Of a DNA stretch of 7,757 nt, positions 1 to 7,401 are shown one piece after another. The DNA is taken from assembly GCA_022717655.1 (NCBI GenBank), contig JAIIAN010000144.1, positions 1 to 7,757 on the forward strand, written 5' to 3'. The DNA comes from Bacillota bacterium. GTDB lineage: Bacteria > Bacillota > Clostridia > Lachnospirales > Lachnospiraceae. The notes under the pieces are model-generated. The model searched no databases and was not told where the DNA came from. It worked only from the letters and a program-made list of their open reading frames with translations. Both the position numbers and the translations under genes were made by a program. Every line of letters starts with the position of its first letter. The first letter of the stretch is position 1.

Positions 1-60
1 TAAATTATTTAAAAAACATTATGGAATTTCACCTTTGTACTATAGAAGCTCAAAGGATTA

Positions 61-120
61 AAAACAAAAAAGTTCAAAGTGCCACACTCCTTGTATCTAC
101 TGGGTCTGTGACACTTTTTT
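61..120 (-). terminator. Probable terminator at the end of the sensory operon
   Basis: An 11-bp stem pairs 107-117 with 76-86 (AAAGTGTCACA with TGTGGCACTTT in the minus-strand RNA, one U-G wobble) around a 20-nt loop. A T-tract (minus strand 71-66, then 64-61) starts 4 nt after the stem. It lies 34 nt past the stop of the MglB-like gene. On the plus strand the same hairpin has one A-C mismatch but is followed directly by T residues, so it may also work for a converging transcript entering from the left. The gap and long loop make it less classic than the mgl terminator. Confidence 0.65.
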
Positions 121-151
121 AATAAATCGGCCATCTTGATTGCCAATTTTT

Positions 152-1174
152 TCATTTCAGAAAATCCTGTACATTATCTTTCGTCACTTTTTCATAAGGC
201 AAATAGATATATCTTTGATTTTCAAATTCCACTTTTTTCATTTTTTCTCCGGTAACAAGCTGACGGGCAAGCTGTACCATCGCATTTGCCTGTGCTTCTT
301 TATCGTTATATATCGTAGCGGCCATCTTTTCTTCTAAGACAGCTTCTAAACCTTCATCTGTGCCATCAATTCCAAAAAAGGTCGGAATATCAGTCTCTGT
401 ATAGCCGAGCTTTTCATAGGCATCAATCGCTCCAAGTGCCATATCGTCATTATTTGCCAGCACAAGTTCAATCTGATTGTTATATTGATTAATCATCTGT
501 GTCATTCGATTTTGAGCCTGTGCCCGATTCCAGTTTGCAATTTCATAACTTAGCTTTTCTAATTCGACTCCTTTTTCTTTCAAACTGTCAACTGCGCTCT
601 CCGTTCTTACGATTGCGTCCTGATGTCCCATTTCTCCTTCCAATACAACATACTGAATTTTTCCGTCTTTATTTCGATCAACCGTTTTTCGTTCCCAAAT
701 CAAGTCTGCTGCCAGCTCTCCCTGCATGACTCCGGACTGTTTGGCTTTTGCTCCCACATAATACAGTTTTTCCCACTGGTTCAAATCTTCTGCCACAGGC
801 TCACGGTTAAAGAAAATAATCGGAATGTCACTTTCTTTTGCCGCCTCGATAATCTCAGACGGATTGGTCCGATCTGCCAGATTCACACAAAGCACATTAC
901 AGCCCTCTTTGATTAAACGCTTCACCTGATCATTCTGTATTTTTTGTGAACCGGCTGCATCCTGAACCGTTACAGAGATTTTATGTTGATTTGTTTCCAG
1001 CCTGCTGCACTCTTCTTTAAAACAGGACACCAGTTCATTGATATACGTATCACTTTGATTGTACGAAGCAACCCCAATATCTATTTTTTCGTTTTCTGTT
1101 TTTTCCGGCATTCCACAGGCACTTAGCCCACATAGGCATAACAGAAACACGAACGCCAGTTTTTTTTGTTTCAT
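152..1174 (-). CDS. mglB: Galactose/glucose-binding lipoprotein, MglB-like
   Basis: Extracytoplasmic sugar-binding lipoprotein of 340 residues. A signal peptide ends in the lipobox LSAC, with C20 the likely lipid-modified residue. The mature part aligns along its length with E. coli MglB from memory. Ligand residues match: D42 (D14 in E. coli), Y44 (F16, aromatic kept), N123 (N91), H184 (H152), D186 (D154), R190 (R158), W215 (W183), N242 (N211), D270 (D236), N290 (N256). The EF-hand-like calcium loop is also kept (D166, N168, D170, Q174, with E236 for E205). D-galactose or D-glucose is therefore the likely ligand. A canonical mglB normally leads the mgl operon, upstream of mglA, so this may be a second copy. 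Ending a sensory operon, it could feed the MglAC importer, serve the kinase, or both. It lies 26 nt after its neighbour. AGAGG (1186-1190) is 11 nt from the ATG, a rather long spacing. Confidence 0.9.
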   Translation of the reverse strand: MKQKKLAFVFLLCLCGLSACGMPEKTENEKIDIGVASYNQSDTYINELVSCFKEECSRLETNQHKISVTVQDAAGSQKIQNDQVKRLIKEGCNVLCVNLADRTNPSEIIEAAKESDIPIIFFNREPVAEDLNQWEKLYYVGAKAKQSGVMQGELAADLIWERKTVDRNKDGKIQYVVLEGEMGHQDAIVRTESAVDSLKEKGVELEKLSYEIANWNRAQAQNRMTQMINQYNNQIELVLANNDDMALGAIDAYEKLGYTETDIPTFFGIDGTDEGLEAVLEEKMAATIYNDKEAQANAMVQLARQLVTGEKMKKVEFENQRYIYLPYEKVTKDNVQDFLK

Positions 1175-1200
1175 CTTTTCTTCAGCCTCTCTTTGTTTTC

Positions 1201-2160
1201 TTACTGACTCATCTTAAATAACAATTCCTGATTTTTTTCTGAAAATAAATTTTCTTTTCGAAGCACAGTATAAGATAATACTTTGCCATGCACACAATAC
1301 GTCATTTTTTTTAAAGCATGTGAGAGTTCTACCAGACTTTCATATCCCACATTGAATTCATCCGGTACAAGCAAACACTCTGCTTCTCCGATATCCAGAT
1401 AATACGCTGCCTCTGTCGAGCAGCCAATTCCATAAATCATAGAACCATAAATTTCATTTTCTTTTCCCGCTTTTCCTGCTTCTACCAAACTTCGATCATC
1501 TAACGCAAACAGATAATCTACTTTTTCCTGCTTCTTTAATAGCTTTGCATCTTCTCCCGCTTCTGTCACCCAACAGATTTTGGCATCCGTTTCGGCTAAA
1601 GCATCCTGTACTCCTTTTTCTCGCTTTTTAATCGCTTCAGAATGAGTATCACTCAAAAAAATTCCGACTTTCTTCTGTTTTAATTTTCCATCGTTATCCT
1701 TTAACAACTCTTCTACCAGGCGTTTCCCCATTTCATAATGGTCCGGCTCTACTACAGGAATTTTGGAAGTATTTCCATCTGTTGCCGAAAGCTCAGAAAG
1801 CAATATCACCGGTACCTTTATTTTTTTCAACTGTTCTGCAAGCGTTTCGTCTGCTACCGGCTCGATAATCAGTGCATCGGCACCTTTCTCAATTTCATGT
1901 TGAATAGCAGACACTTCCTCTTTTGCAGTCTGAAACTGTGTCGAATTTATAATAAATACATCTACATTTTCATCCTGTGCTGCCATCTTTAATCCATACT
2001 TAAAAGCTGCCCATTGCGTTTCATCTGAATTTTGAATGATTACGGAAATTCTTTTTAAATCCTGCCCTTGCCTCTTTTGAACTGTAAAAATAATCATTCC
2101 AATCAGCAAAAATCCTAAAATACATTCCACTAAAATAAACATTTTTTTGCTACTCTTCAT
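1201..2160 (-). CDS. Membrane-anchored periplasmic-binding-protein-like protein (Peripla_BP_4 fold), probable sugar sensor
   Basis: This 319-residue protein starts with a single hydrophobic helix (about 7-26, FILVECILGFLLIGMIIF) followed by a type I sugar-binding-protein body. It has no lipobox: its only early cysteine (C13) sits inside the hydrophobic stretch and is followed by more hydrophobic residues. An uncleaved signal anchor that holds the body outside the membrane is therefore more likely than a lipoprotein. The body shows ISVIIQNSDETQWAAFKYGL, then GADALIIEPV, VPVILLSE, KVGIFLSD, DYLFALDDRSLVEAG and YGIGCSTEAA, the usual alternating order of the fold. Pocket positions differ from MglB (for example C in place of D in GIDG), so the ligand cannot be named. 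ATG 2160 is set by AGGGA at 2169-2173, 8 nt upstream. Its start lies 4 nt past the kinase stop, which suggests a partner of the kinase rather than a transport component. That role is inferred. Confidence 0.8.
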   Translation of the reverse strand: MKSSKKMFILVECILGFLLIGMIIFTVQKRQGQDLKRISVIIQNSDETQWAAFKYGLKMAAQDENVDVFIINSTQFQTAKEEVSAIQHEIEKGADALIIEPVADETLAEQLKKIKVPVILLSELSATDGNTSKIPVVEPDHYEMGKRLVEELLKDNDGKLKQKKVGIFLSDTHSEAIKKREKGVQDALAETDAKICWVTEAGEDAKLLKKQEKVDYLFALDDRSLVEAGKAGKENEIYGSMIYGIGCSTEAAYYLDIGEAECLLVPDEFNVGYESLVELSHALKKMTYCVHGKVLSYTVLRKENLFSEKNQELLFKMSQ

Positions 2161-2164
2161 AAAT

Positions 2165-4027
2165 TTATTCCCTGTCTTTTTTCTGTATTTGATCCTTGCT
2201 AAATAAATAACCTTTTTCAAGAATCCGACGATTTTCTTCTGTATATACGATTGCAGGAATACGAATCAAAACCGTTGTTCCTTCATCAAGCTCACTTTCG
2301 ATTTTTAAGCCATATTCTTTTCCAAATAAGATTTGAATTCTGTTATTTACATTCGTAAGTCCTACTCCCGAACCTTTCTTGTGAACTCGATTCGTATCCA
2401 TCAAAAGAAACTCAATTTCTTCTTGTGGAATTCCAATTCCATTATCAGTCACAGCTAAAATCAACATTTCCTCTTCTTTTGTTACCTGAACCTTGATTTC
2501 TCCGTCCTCATCTTCTTCCAACAAGCTCATTCCATAGTTAATTGCATTTTCAAGAATTGGCTGCAGCGTTAATTTCACCGCACAATATTGTTCCAACGCT
2601 TCATCTACTTCAAAAGCAACCTGAAATTTATTTTTATAGCGCACTTTCTGGATATTCATATAACTTTTTGCATGCTGCAATTCATCTTTTAAGCTGATAA
2701 TCGTATGCCCTTTTGAAAGACTGATGCGAAATAGTCTTGCAAGCTGTGAGATCATAAACGTCGCTTCGTCATTTCGCTCTCCCTCAATCATCCAGGTAAT
2801 CGAATCTAACGTATTATATAAAAAATGAGGATTAATCTGACTTTGTAAGGCATCCAGCTCACTTTTTCGCCTTTCATTTTGCTCCCATACGATTTCATTC
2901 ATCAACACTTCATTGCGTTTATAGGAATTTTGGATTGACTTACCTAAATGCCGGATTTCCAAAGAACCACCAATATAAATATCCGGCTCTTTTCCGGCCT
3001 CATGCTCTGATACCGAATGATTCAATTTTAAAATCGGACTTGAAATTCGAAGTGAAACAATTCGATTGACAAGCACCAGCATCATTGCCATTAACAGCAT
3101 CAGCATCACAATAAAACATTGCAAATTTGTCAACTGATTTGTAAAAATCGAATACGGTATCACACCAACTAACTTCCAACCGGTATAACTGATTGGACTT
3201 ACGATTACCTTTCTATGTTTTCCTTCGAAGTATTCATCATAAATTATCTTTTGTGATTTTGCGGCCTCTTCGCTGCTTTCACTGAGCTTTCCGTCACTAA
3301 TCTGCATCTGTCTCGGATGATAAATGATTTTGCCATTACTATCACATAGATAAAAATACTGCCCGTTTTCTAAGGTGTTAATCTGATCCATCATACGTGA
3401 GATTTCAGAATAATCCATATCTACCAGCAAGACACCTTTTTGTGAATTTACACCATTTGTCAACTCCACAACACGACTTGAAGAAATAACCCAATAATAG
3501 CGAAACGTTCCATCATCAAATAAATTCTGTATATGTGGAATCGAAAAATGTATATTTTCCATTTCATTCATCGCATGGATAAACCAATCCTGCTTTGTCA
3601 CATTGGGATCCTCTTTTTGAGATACGACCGGCTCTGCTGCAATCAGACTTCCAAAATTATTATAAATTGCGATACTTCTTAATCTACTTTTATTTGCTTC
3701 ATATAATAGCTGCATTCCTTTTTGAATCTCTTCTGACTCCGTAGAAAAATCGCTTTCTTTTATCACACTATAATAAGCTGCATCGGAAATTTGTCTCATA
3801 TTCATCAGATAATCTTCCATGCTTTCTTTGCTTTGTTCCATCAGTTTTTGCGTACTTTTAATCATTTCCTGTCTGGATAAGTTAGAGAAACGCATATACA
3901 TTACGATTCCCGTAAGCAGCATGATTGAAACAGAAATAATAGAAAACGCAACCATAATCGTCGACTGGATTCTGCCTGGTTTTAAGCTCTCTAAATAATT
4001 TGCGATTTTATTTCTCACCTTTTGCAT
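2165..4027 (-). CDS. Sensor histidine kinase, YesM type (HPK7/8-like, dCache-like sensor)
   Basis: Membrane kinase of 620 residues that should phosphorylate the regulator encoded just before it. Order: short cytoplasmic N-terminus; membrane helix about 23-43; extracytoplasmic sensor about 47-295 with dCache-like features; second helix about 303-324; HAMP about 325-378 (SSPILKL, then LEIRHLGKS); His_kinase domain with SQINPHFLYNTLDSI, phospho-histidine H401; N-box QPILENAINYG with N494; DNGIGI with D528; GSGVGLTNVNNR at about 552-563. The usual histidine after the N-box (ENAIKHG type) is tyrosine (Y498). About 28 residues follow the ATPase domain. The frame is open upstream to 4078, but ATGs at 4078 and 4060 lack a ribosome site and would lengthen the overlap with the regulator gene. 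ATG 4027 is preferred. GTG 4018, 10 nt from GGAG (4029-4032), is a real alternative. Either way the start lies inside the regulator gene. Confidence 0.9.
   Translation of the reverse strand: MQKVRNKIANYLESLKPGRIQSTIMVAFSIISVSIMLLTGIVMYMRFSNLSRQEMIKSTQKLMEQSKESMEDYLMNMRQISDAAYYSVIKESDFSTESEEIQKGMQLLYEANKSRLRSIAIYNNFGSLIAAEPVVSQKEDPNVTKQDWFIHAMNEMENIHFSIPHIQNLFDDGTFRYYWVISSSRVVELTNGVNSQKGVLLVDMDYSEISRMMDQINTLENGQYFYLCDSNGKIIYHPRQMQISDGKLSESSEEAAKSQKIIYDEYFEGKHRKVIVSPISYTGWKLVGVIPYSIFTNQLTNLQCFIVMLMLLMAMMLVLVNRIVSLRISSPILKLNHSVSEHEAGKEPDIYIGGSLEIRHLGKSIQNSYKRNEVLMNEIVWEQNERRKSELDALQSQINPHFLYNTLDSITWMIEGERNDEATFMISQLARLFRISLSKGHTIISLKDELQHAKSYMNIQKVRYKNKFQVAFEVDEALEQYCAVKLTLQPILENAINYGMSLLEEDEDGEIKVQVTKEEEMLILAVTDNGIGIPQEEIEFLLMDTNRVHKKGSGVGLTNVNNRIQILFGKEYGLKIESELDEGTTVLIRIPAIVYTEENRRILEKGYLFSKDQIQKKDRE
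2169..2173 (-). promoter_or_regulatory. Ribosome binding site of the membrane-anchored binding protein
   Basis: AGGGA on the minus strand lies inside the last codons of the kinase gene and 8 nt before the ATG at 2160. It fixes that start against a longer in-frame TTG start at 2220, which has no comparable site. Placement within the upstream gene suggests translational coupling. Confidence 0.6.
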
Positions 4028-5618
4028 ACTCCGTTCTATATTTCGATGGAGAAACTCCATATTGTCTTTTAAATACATAACTAAAATAATTTGCGTCTGT
4101 ATATCCTACACTTTTTGCAATCATGTAACTTTTTTCATTTGTTTCTATTAAACGTTTACATGCTTTTTCCATACGATATTCTGTCAGATAACCCACAAAA
4201 GAATTTCCGGTCTCTTTTTTAAACATGCTCGAAAAATAAGAATTTGATACTCCTAATTCTTCACAAATATCATCCAAAGAAAGCCCTTCTTCTCTATAAT
4301 GACTTTCCACATAAGTTTTTGCTTTTGTGATCAACGATTTTGTAGAAGATGAACGGGCATCTGTAATCTGTTCCCGAAAAGAGAGGCTCACTCTTAACAA
4401 CCATTTTTTTAGTCCCTCCGGTTCTAAATTGATTAAAACCTGATAAATCTCTCCCATTTCTCCGGAAAACTCTTTACTGCTAATTTCATTATTTTCAGAA
4501 AAACGATACAAGGTACTGATTAGTTCCATTAATGCAACATGATGTTTTTGTAATGTCTCAGATGGAACAAACAAATGTTTTAAATAAGTTTCCACGCTCT
4601 CTTCTATTTGTGCCTCGGAGCCAAGGCGAATCATTTTAAACAGTTCTAAAAGTTCTCCCTCGCCTGACTCTTCCTGGTCGACCTGTTTTTTCGGAACAAT
4701 CTCCTTAATATTAATTGCTCTGGAACTTCCATATAATACTCTGTAGGAAACCGCCTCTTTTGCTCCTTGATAAGATTTTGATAATTCCAGCAGTTCGTTA
4801 CAAACTGCCCCAACTCCGATGGTGGTAACGGCACCAAGAATTCTATGCACATATTTACAAAAGCGGTCACATTCGTCTGTCAATTCCGAAATCTCACTTT
4901 CCTGTCCGAGCTGTACAATTAAAATGGTATTTCCTAAATAAGCAAAACATTTTGCTTTCCATTTTGGGGCTAATTGCTCTTTTGCCTGCCTTTCAACCGA
5001 AATTGCTAACAGCTGCGGATTCATTCCTTCCGGCACCCGATTGGTCGATGTATGAATTACAACGCAGCCAAACACAGGCGCTTCAAACTGAATTTGATAA
5101 TCTTTTAAATATTGTTCTAACTGCTCTTCATAAATGCGTCCTTCAATTAAGGTCGAATAAAAGTTTGCCTGAAGCAGCGGTAAGGAATCCATATAATATT
5201 TTTGCAGCGTTTCTACATTTCGTTTTTCATCAATTTCCTGATCCAATTTCTGTTTTAATTTTGCAAATACTTCTGTTAACTCAATCGCATTTAACGGTTT
5301 TAAGATATATTCTTCAATTTCTAAGTGAACGGCTTCTTTTGCATATTCAAATTCATCAAAGCCGGTAAATAACAAAATTTTTGTTGTTGGATATCGGCTT
5401 TTGATTTCGCCACAAAGCTGCATCCCGTCCATATAAGGCATGCGAATGTCTGTCATTACTACATCCGGTTGGAATTCCTCTATCATCTCAAGCGCCTTTA
5501 AACCATTATTTGCATGACCAATTACACAAAATCCAAGCTTGGTCCAATCTATTTTCCTTTCAATCACTTGTGTCACTTCTTCTTCATCATCTACCAAAAG
5601 CAAGCTATACGTGTTCAT
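4008..5618 (-). CDS. Response regulator, YesN type (receiver + AraC-family DNA-binding domain)
   Basis: Cytoplasmic transcription factor of 536 residues, controlled by phosphorylation from the adjacent kinase. The N-terminal receiver (about 1-120) has the acidic pair D10/D11, the phospho-acceptor D57 in MTDIRMPYMDG, T85 and K107-P108, all expected for an active domain. Residues about 130-420 form the poorly defined central region typical of YesN-like regulators. It includes a segment near TIGVGAVCNELLELSKSYQG and EAVSYRVLYG that recurs in this group. The C-terminal AraC domain (about 428-536) has two helix-turn-helix units: one around LDDICEELGVSNSYFSSMFK, the second ending in YFSYVFKRQYGVSPSKYR. 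GGAG at 5627-5630 lies 8 nt before the ATG. The 3' end overlaps the kinase gene. The likely target is the mgl promoter and/or its own operon, inferred from position only. Confidence 0.93.
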   Translation of the reverse strand: MNTYSLLLVDDEEEVTQVIERKIDWTKLGFCVIGHANNGLKALEMIEEFQPDVVMTDIRMPYMDGMQLCGEIKSRYPTTKILLFTGFDEFEYAKEAVHLEIEEYILKPLNAIELTEVFAKLKQKLDQEIDEKRNVETLQKYYMDSLPLLQANFYSTLIEGRIYEEQLEQYLKDYQIQFEAPVFGCVVIHTSTNRVPEGMNPQLLAISVERQAKEQLAPKWKAKCFAYLGNTILIVQLGQESEISELTDECDRFCKYVHRILGAVTTIGVGAVCNELLELSKSYQGAKEAVSYRVLYGSSRAINIKEIVPKKQVDQEESGEGELLELFKMIRLGSEAQIEESVETYLKHLFVPSETLQKHHVALMELISTLYRFSENNEISSKEFSGEMGEIYQVLINLEPEGLKKWLLRVSLSFREQITDARSSSTKSLITKAKTYVESHYREEGLSLDDICEELGVSNSYFSSMFKKETGNSFVGYLTEYRMEKACKRLIETNEKSYMIAKSVGYTDANYFSYVFKRQYGVSPSKYRTEYAKGEK

Positions 5619-5668
5619 CCGCTTTTCTCCGTTTTTTTCTTTTTAATTTTCTTTTTGATCTTCTTTTT

Positions 5669-5692
5669 ATTATACATGATTTTATGCCAAAA
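5669..5692 (-). promoter_or_regulatory. Probable promoter of the two-component/binding-protein operon
   Basis: The minus strand has a perfect -10 hexamer TATAAT at 5674-5669, about 50 nt before the regulator start codon. No good -35 sits at the usual distance. At 17 bp the sequence is TTCTTT, inside the terminator arm, while TTGGCA lies only 10 bp away. A SigA-type promoter that is weak or activator-dependent is therefore plausible. Transcription would begin near 5662. No cre site or obvious operator repeat was recognised here. Confidence 0.45.
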
Positions 5693-5721
5693 AAGAATCC
5701 TGCATTTTTTGCAGGACTCTT
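5687..5721 (-). terminator. Rho-independent terminator of the mgl operon
   Basis: On the minus strand a 12-bp stem (arms 5710-5721 and 5693-5704) closes on a 5-nt A loop and is followed by a run of T (plus-strand A at 5689-5694; the last two also pair in the stem). One position (5697/5717) is a G-U wobble in the minus-strand RNA but an A-C mismatch in the plus-strand RNA, so the hairpin is better formed in the minus direction. It begins 20 nt after the mglC stop and separates the transport genes from the sensory genes. Partial read-through into the regulator gene remains possible. Confidence 0.88.
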
Positions 5722-5741
5722 CCTTTTGTCTTGATTTTTTA

Positions 5742-7391
5742 TTATTTTTTCTGTACGTATTTTAAGCAGTCCAGTGTTACCGCTACAAGAATAATAATAC
5801 CTGAGAATACGAACTGAAGGTTTGTATCAATACCAAGAATGGTAAGAGAATAGGTCAGTGCTGTAAAGATAAATACACCGGTTACAACACCTGAAATTTT
5901 ACCAATACCACCGGTAAAGGATACACCACCTACAACACAGGCTGCGATGGCATCCATTTCCCATCCCTGTCCATATGCTGCGGAACCGGAACCAACCATT
6001 CTTGCACATTCCAGCCAGGCACCAAATCCATAAAGAATACCTGCCATAATGAAGGCACCAAGCATTACGCCAAATACTGAGATACCAGAAACTGCTGCTG
6101 CTTCCGGATTTCCACCTACTGCGAAAAGATTCTTTCCAAATGTGGTTTTATTCCAAATAAACCATACAATTGCAACGGCTGCAACTGCCCAAAGAATGAT
6201 AGTTGGGAAACCATTTACTTTTGGAATAATCATTCCCGGAATAGATGCTTCAATTGCACCAAAGGATACACCTTTTGTTGAATAAGTAACTAAACCAAAG
6301 ATTACAAGCATGTTTGCCATCGTTGAGATGAACGGATGCATTTGAAATTTCGCTGTAAAAAAGCCTGCAATTGTAGTAAACAAAGTACATAAGAATACAC
6401 ACACAACCAATGCAAGGAATACTCTGCCTCCAACAGACATTCCGGTAAAGTCAAACACATGTCCAAATACCGTACCGGTATTTACACCCTGATGCATGAT
6501 AATGGTTGCTGCAGTCATACCCATACCAACCATACGTCCGATTGACAAGTCTGTACCGGTAAGCAAGATCAGACCTGCAACACCAAGTGCCAAGAACATT
6601 CTAGGAGACGCCTGCTGTAAAATGTTTAACACATTGTTATAAGTTAACAGCGGAGTACCTTTTTTAATCGGAGTAATAATACAAAGTGCAACGAATACTA
6701 AAATAATTGCAATATACAACCCATTCTGTAAGAAGAAAGAACGGGTATTAAATTTGTATTTGTAGTTTTCCCATTTCTGCTCTCTAGTCTCTAAGAATGT
6801 AAATTTCGACAAACGAAGCATATCAATTAAATGATATTTATAACTAAATGCTTCATGTTTTTCGTCTTTGATTGCCTGATACTCTTTCTGTAACTCTAAT
6901 TTTGCATTGGATAAACGGTTCTTATAAACGTAATTTTCATCTTTAATTTCTTTTTGCTCTTTTAATCCGGAAAGAATTTCTTTATGCTGTCTCTCTAACT
7001 CTGCAACTCTTTCTTTATAGTGTTCCTGAGCCTGTACTTTTTCTGCTGCACAACTTTCTTTTACCGGTGTGTAATACTCTTTATCAAAATGAGCTTTTAA
7101 ATAATTTTCTGCATCTGCAATTAATTTTGAAATTTCATCTTTATTTTTACTTTCAACTGCTTTTGCTTTTTCAAGTTCAACCTGATACTGTGAAATTCGG
7201 TTTTCACGTTCTCCTTTTGTAAGAGTACGATCCCTTTTGATTCCATCAATAACGTTCTGGTACTCTAATACCTTTGCAGTACCATCTTTTCTAAGTACAT
7301 CAATCTGTTTTTGAATTTTACCAACATATTCGTCAATCGGCTGACGAAGTTTCATCTTATCTTCTGATGTAAGAATTTTACTATTTGCCAT
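5742..7391 (-). CDS. mglC: Galactose/methyl-galactoside ABC importer permease MglC with long N-terminal coiled-coil extension
   Basis: Inner-membrane permease of the Mgl sugar importer (BPD_transp_2 / CUT2 family). Residues from about 213 to 549 match E. coli MglC throughout. Examples are the ALGVAGLILLTGTDLSIGR segment, the cytoplasmic coupling loop FGKNLFAVGGNPEAAAVSG, MDAIAACVVGGVSFTGG, and the ending LDCLKYVQKK. The first membrane segment starts near residue 223 and several more follow. E. coli MglC is about 336 residues. Here about 210 extra, highly charged residues precede the permease. They are rich in K, E and Q and carry clear heptads (V129, L132, H136, I139, L143), so a cytoplasmic helical or coiled-coil domain is likely. 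The ATG at 7391 is chosen because GGGAG (7402-7406) lies 10 nt upstream. An in-frame TTG at 7400 would add three residues but sits only 1 nt from that site. A strong terminator follows the stop. The permease identity is firm; the role of the extension is unknown. Confidence 0.93.
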   Translation of the reverse strand: MANSKILTSEDKMKLRQPIDEYVGKIQKQIDVLRKDGTAKVLEYQNVIDGIKRDRTLTKGERENRISQYQVELEKAKAVESKNKDEISKLIADAENYLKAHFDKEYYTPVKESCAAEKVQAQEHYKERVAELERQHKEILSGLKEQKEIKDENYVYKNRLSNAKLELQKEYQAIKDEKHEAFSYKYHLIDMLRLSKFTFLETREQKWENYKYKFNTRSFFLQNGLYIAIILVFVALCIITPIKKGTPLLTYNNVLNILQQASPRMFLALGVAGLILLTGTDLSIGRMVGMGMTAATIIMHQGVNTGTVFGHVFDFTGMSVGGRVFLALVVCVFLCTLFTTIAGFFTAKFQMHPFISTMANMLVIFGLVTYSTKGVSFGAIEASIPGMIIPKVNGFPTIILWAVAAVAIVWFIWNKTTFGKNLFAVGGNPEAAAVSGISVFGVMLGAFIMAGILYGFGAWLECARMVGSGSAAYGQGWEMDAIAACVVGGVSFTGGIGKISGVVTGVFIFTALTYSLTILGIDTNLQFVFSGIIILVAVTLDCLKYVQKK

Positions 7392-7401
7392 ATCTATCAA
7401 T

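Noticed and set aside
1..60. AT-rich left edge with TTGTACTATAG resembling promoter elements
   Set aside because: No paired -35/-10 at proper spacing and no start codon with an open frame nearby. Nothing can be supported in this stretch.
140..916. Several plus-strand frames (140-337, 499-729, 623-916)
   Set aside because: All are antisense to the MglB-like gene, whose motifs are unambiguous. Their Phe-rich, low-complexity products reflect the complement of coding sequence.
4646..4870. Minus-strand 74-codon frame within the response regulator
   Set aside because: It is out of frame with a well-supported regulator protein that continues through the region; no sign of a frameshift or separate gene.
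4952..5368. Open reading frame of 138 codons on the plus strand
   Set aside because: It lies fully inside the response-regulator gene on the opposite strand, has no recognisable domain, and has no clear ribosome site. It is a shadow frame.
5622..5741. Search for a cre (catabolite control) site or riboswitch between the two operons
   Set aside because: No match to the cre consensus and no structure beyond the terminator hairpin was seen. The gap is too short for a known riboswitch.
5510..5765. Plus-strand frames across the intergenic region between mglC and the regulator
   Set aside because: The products are runs of Phe and Leu from the T-rich strand. They cross the terminator and lack a start context, so they are not genes.
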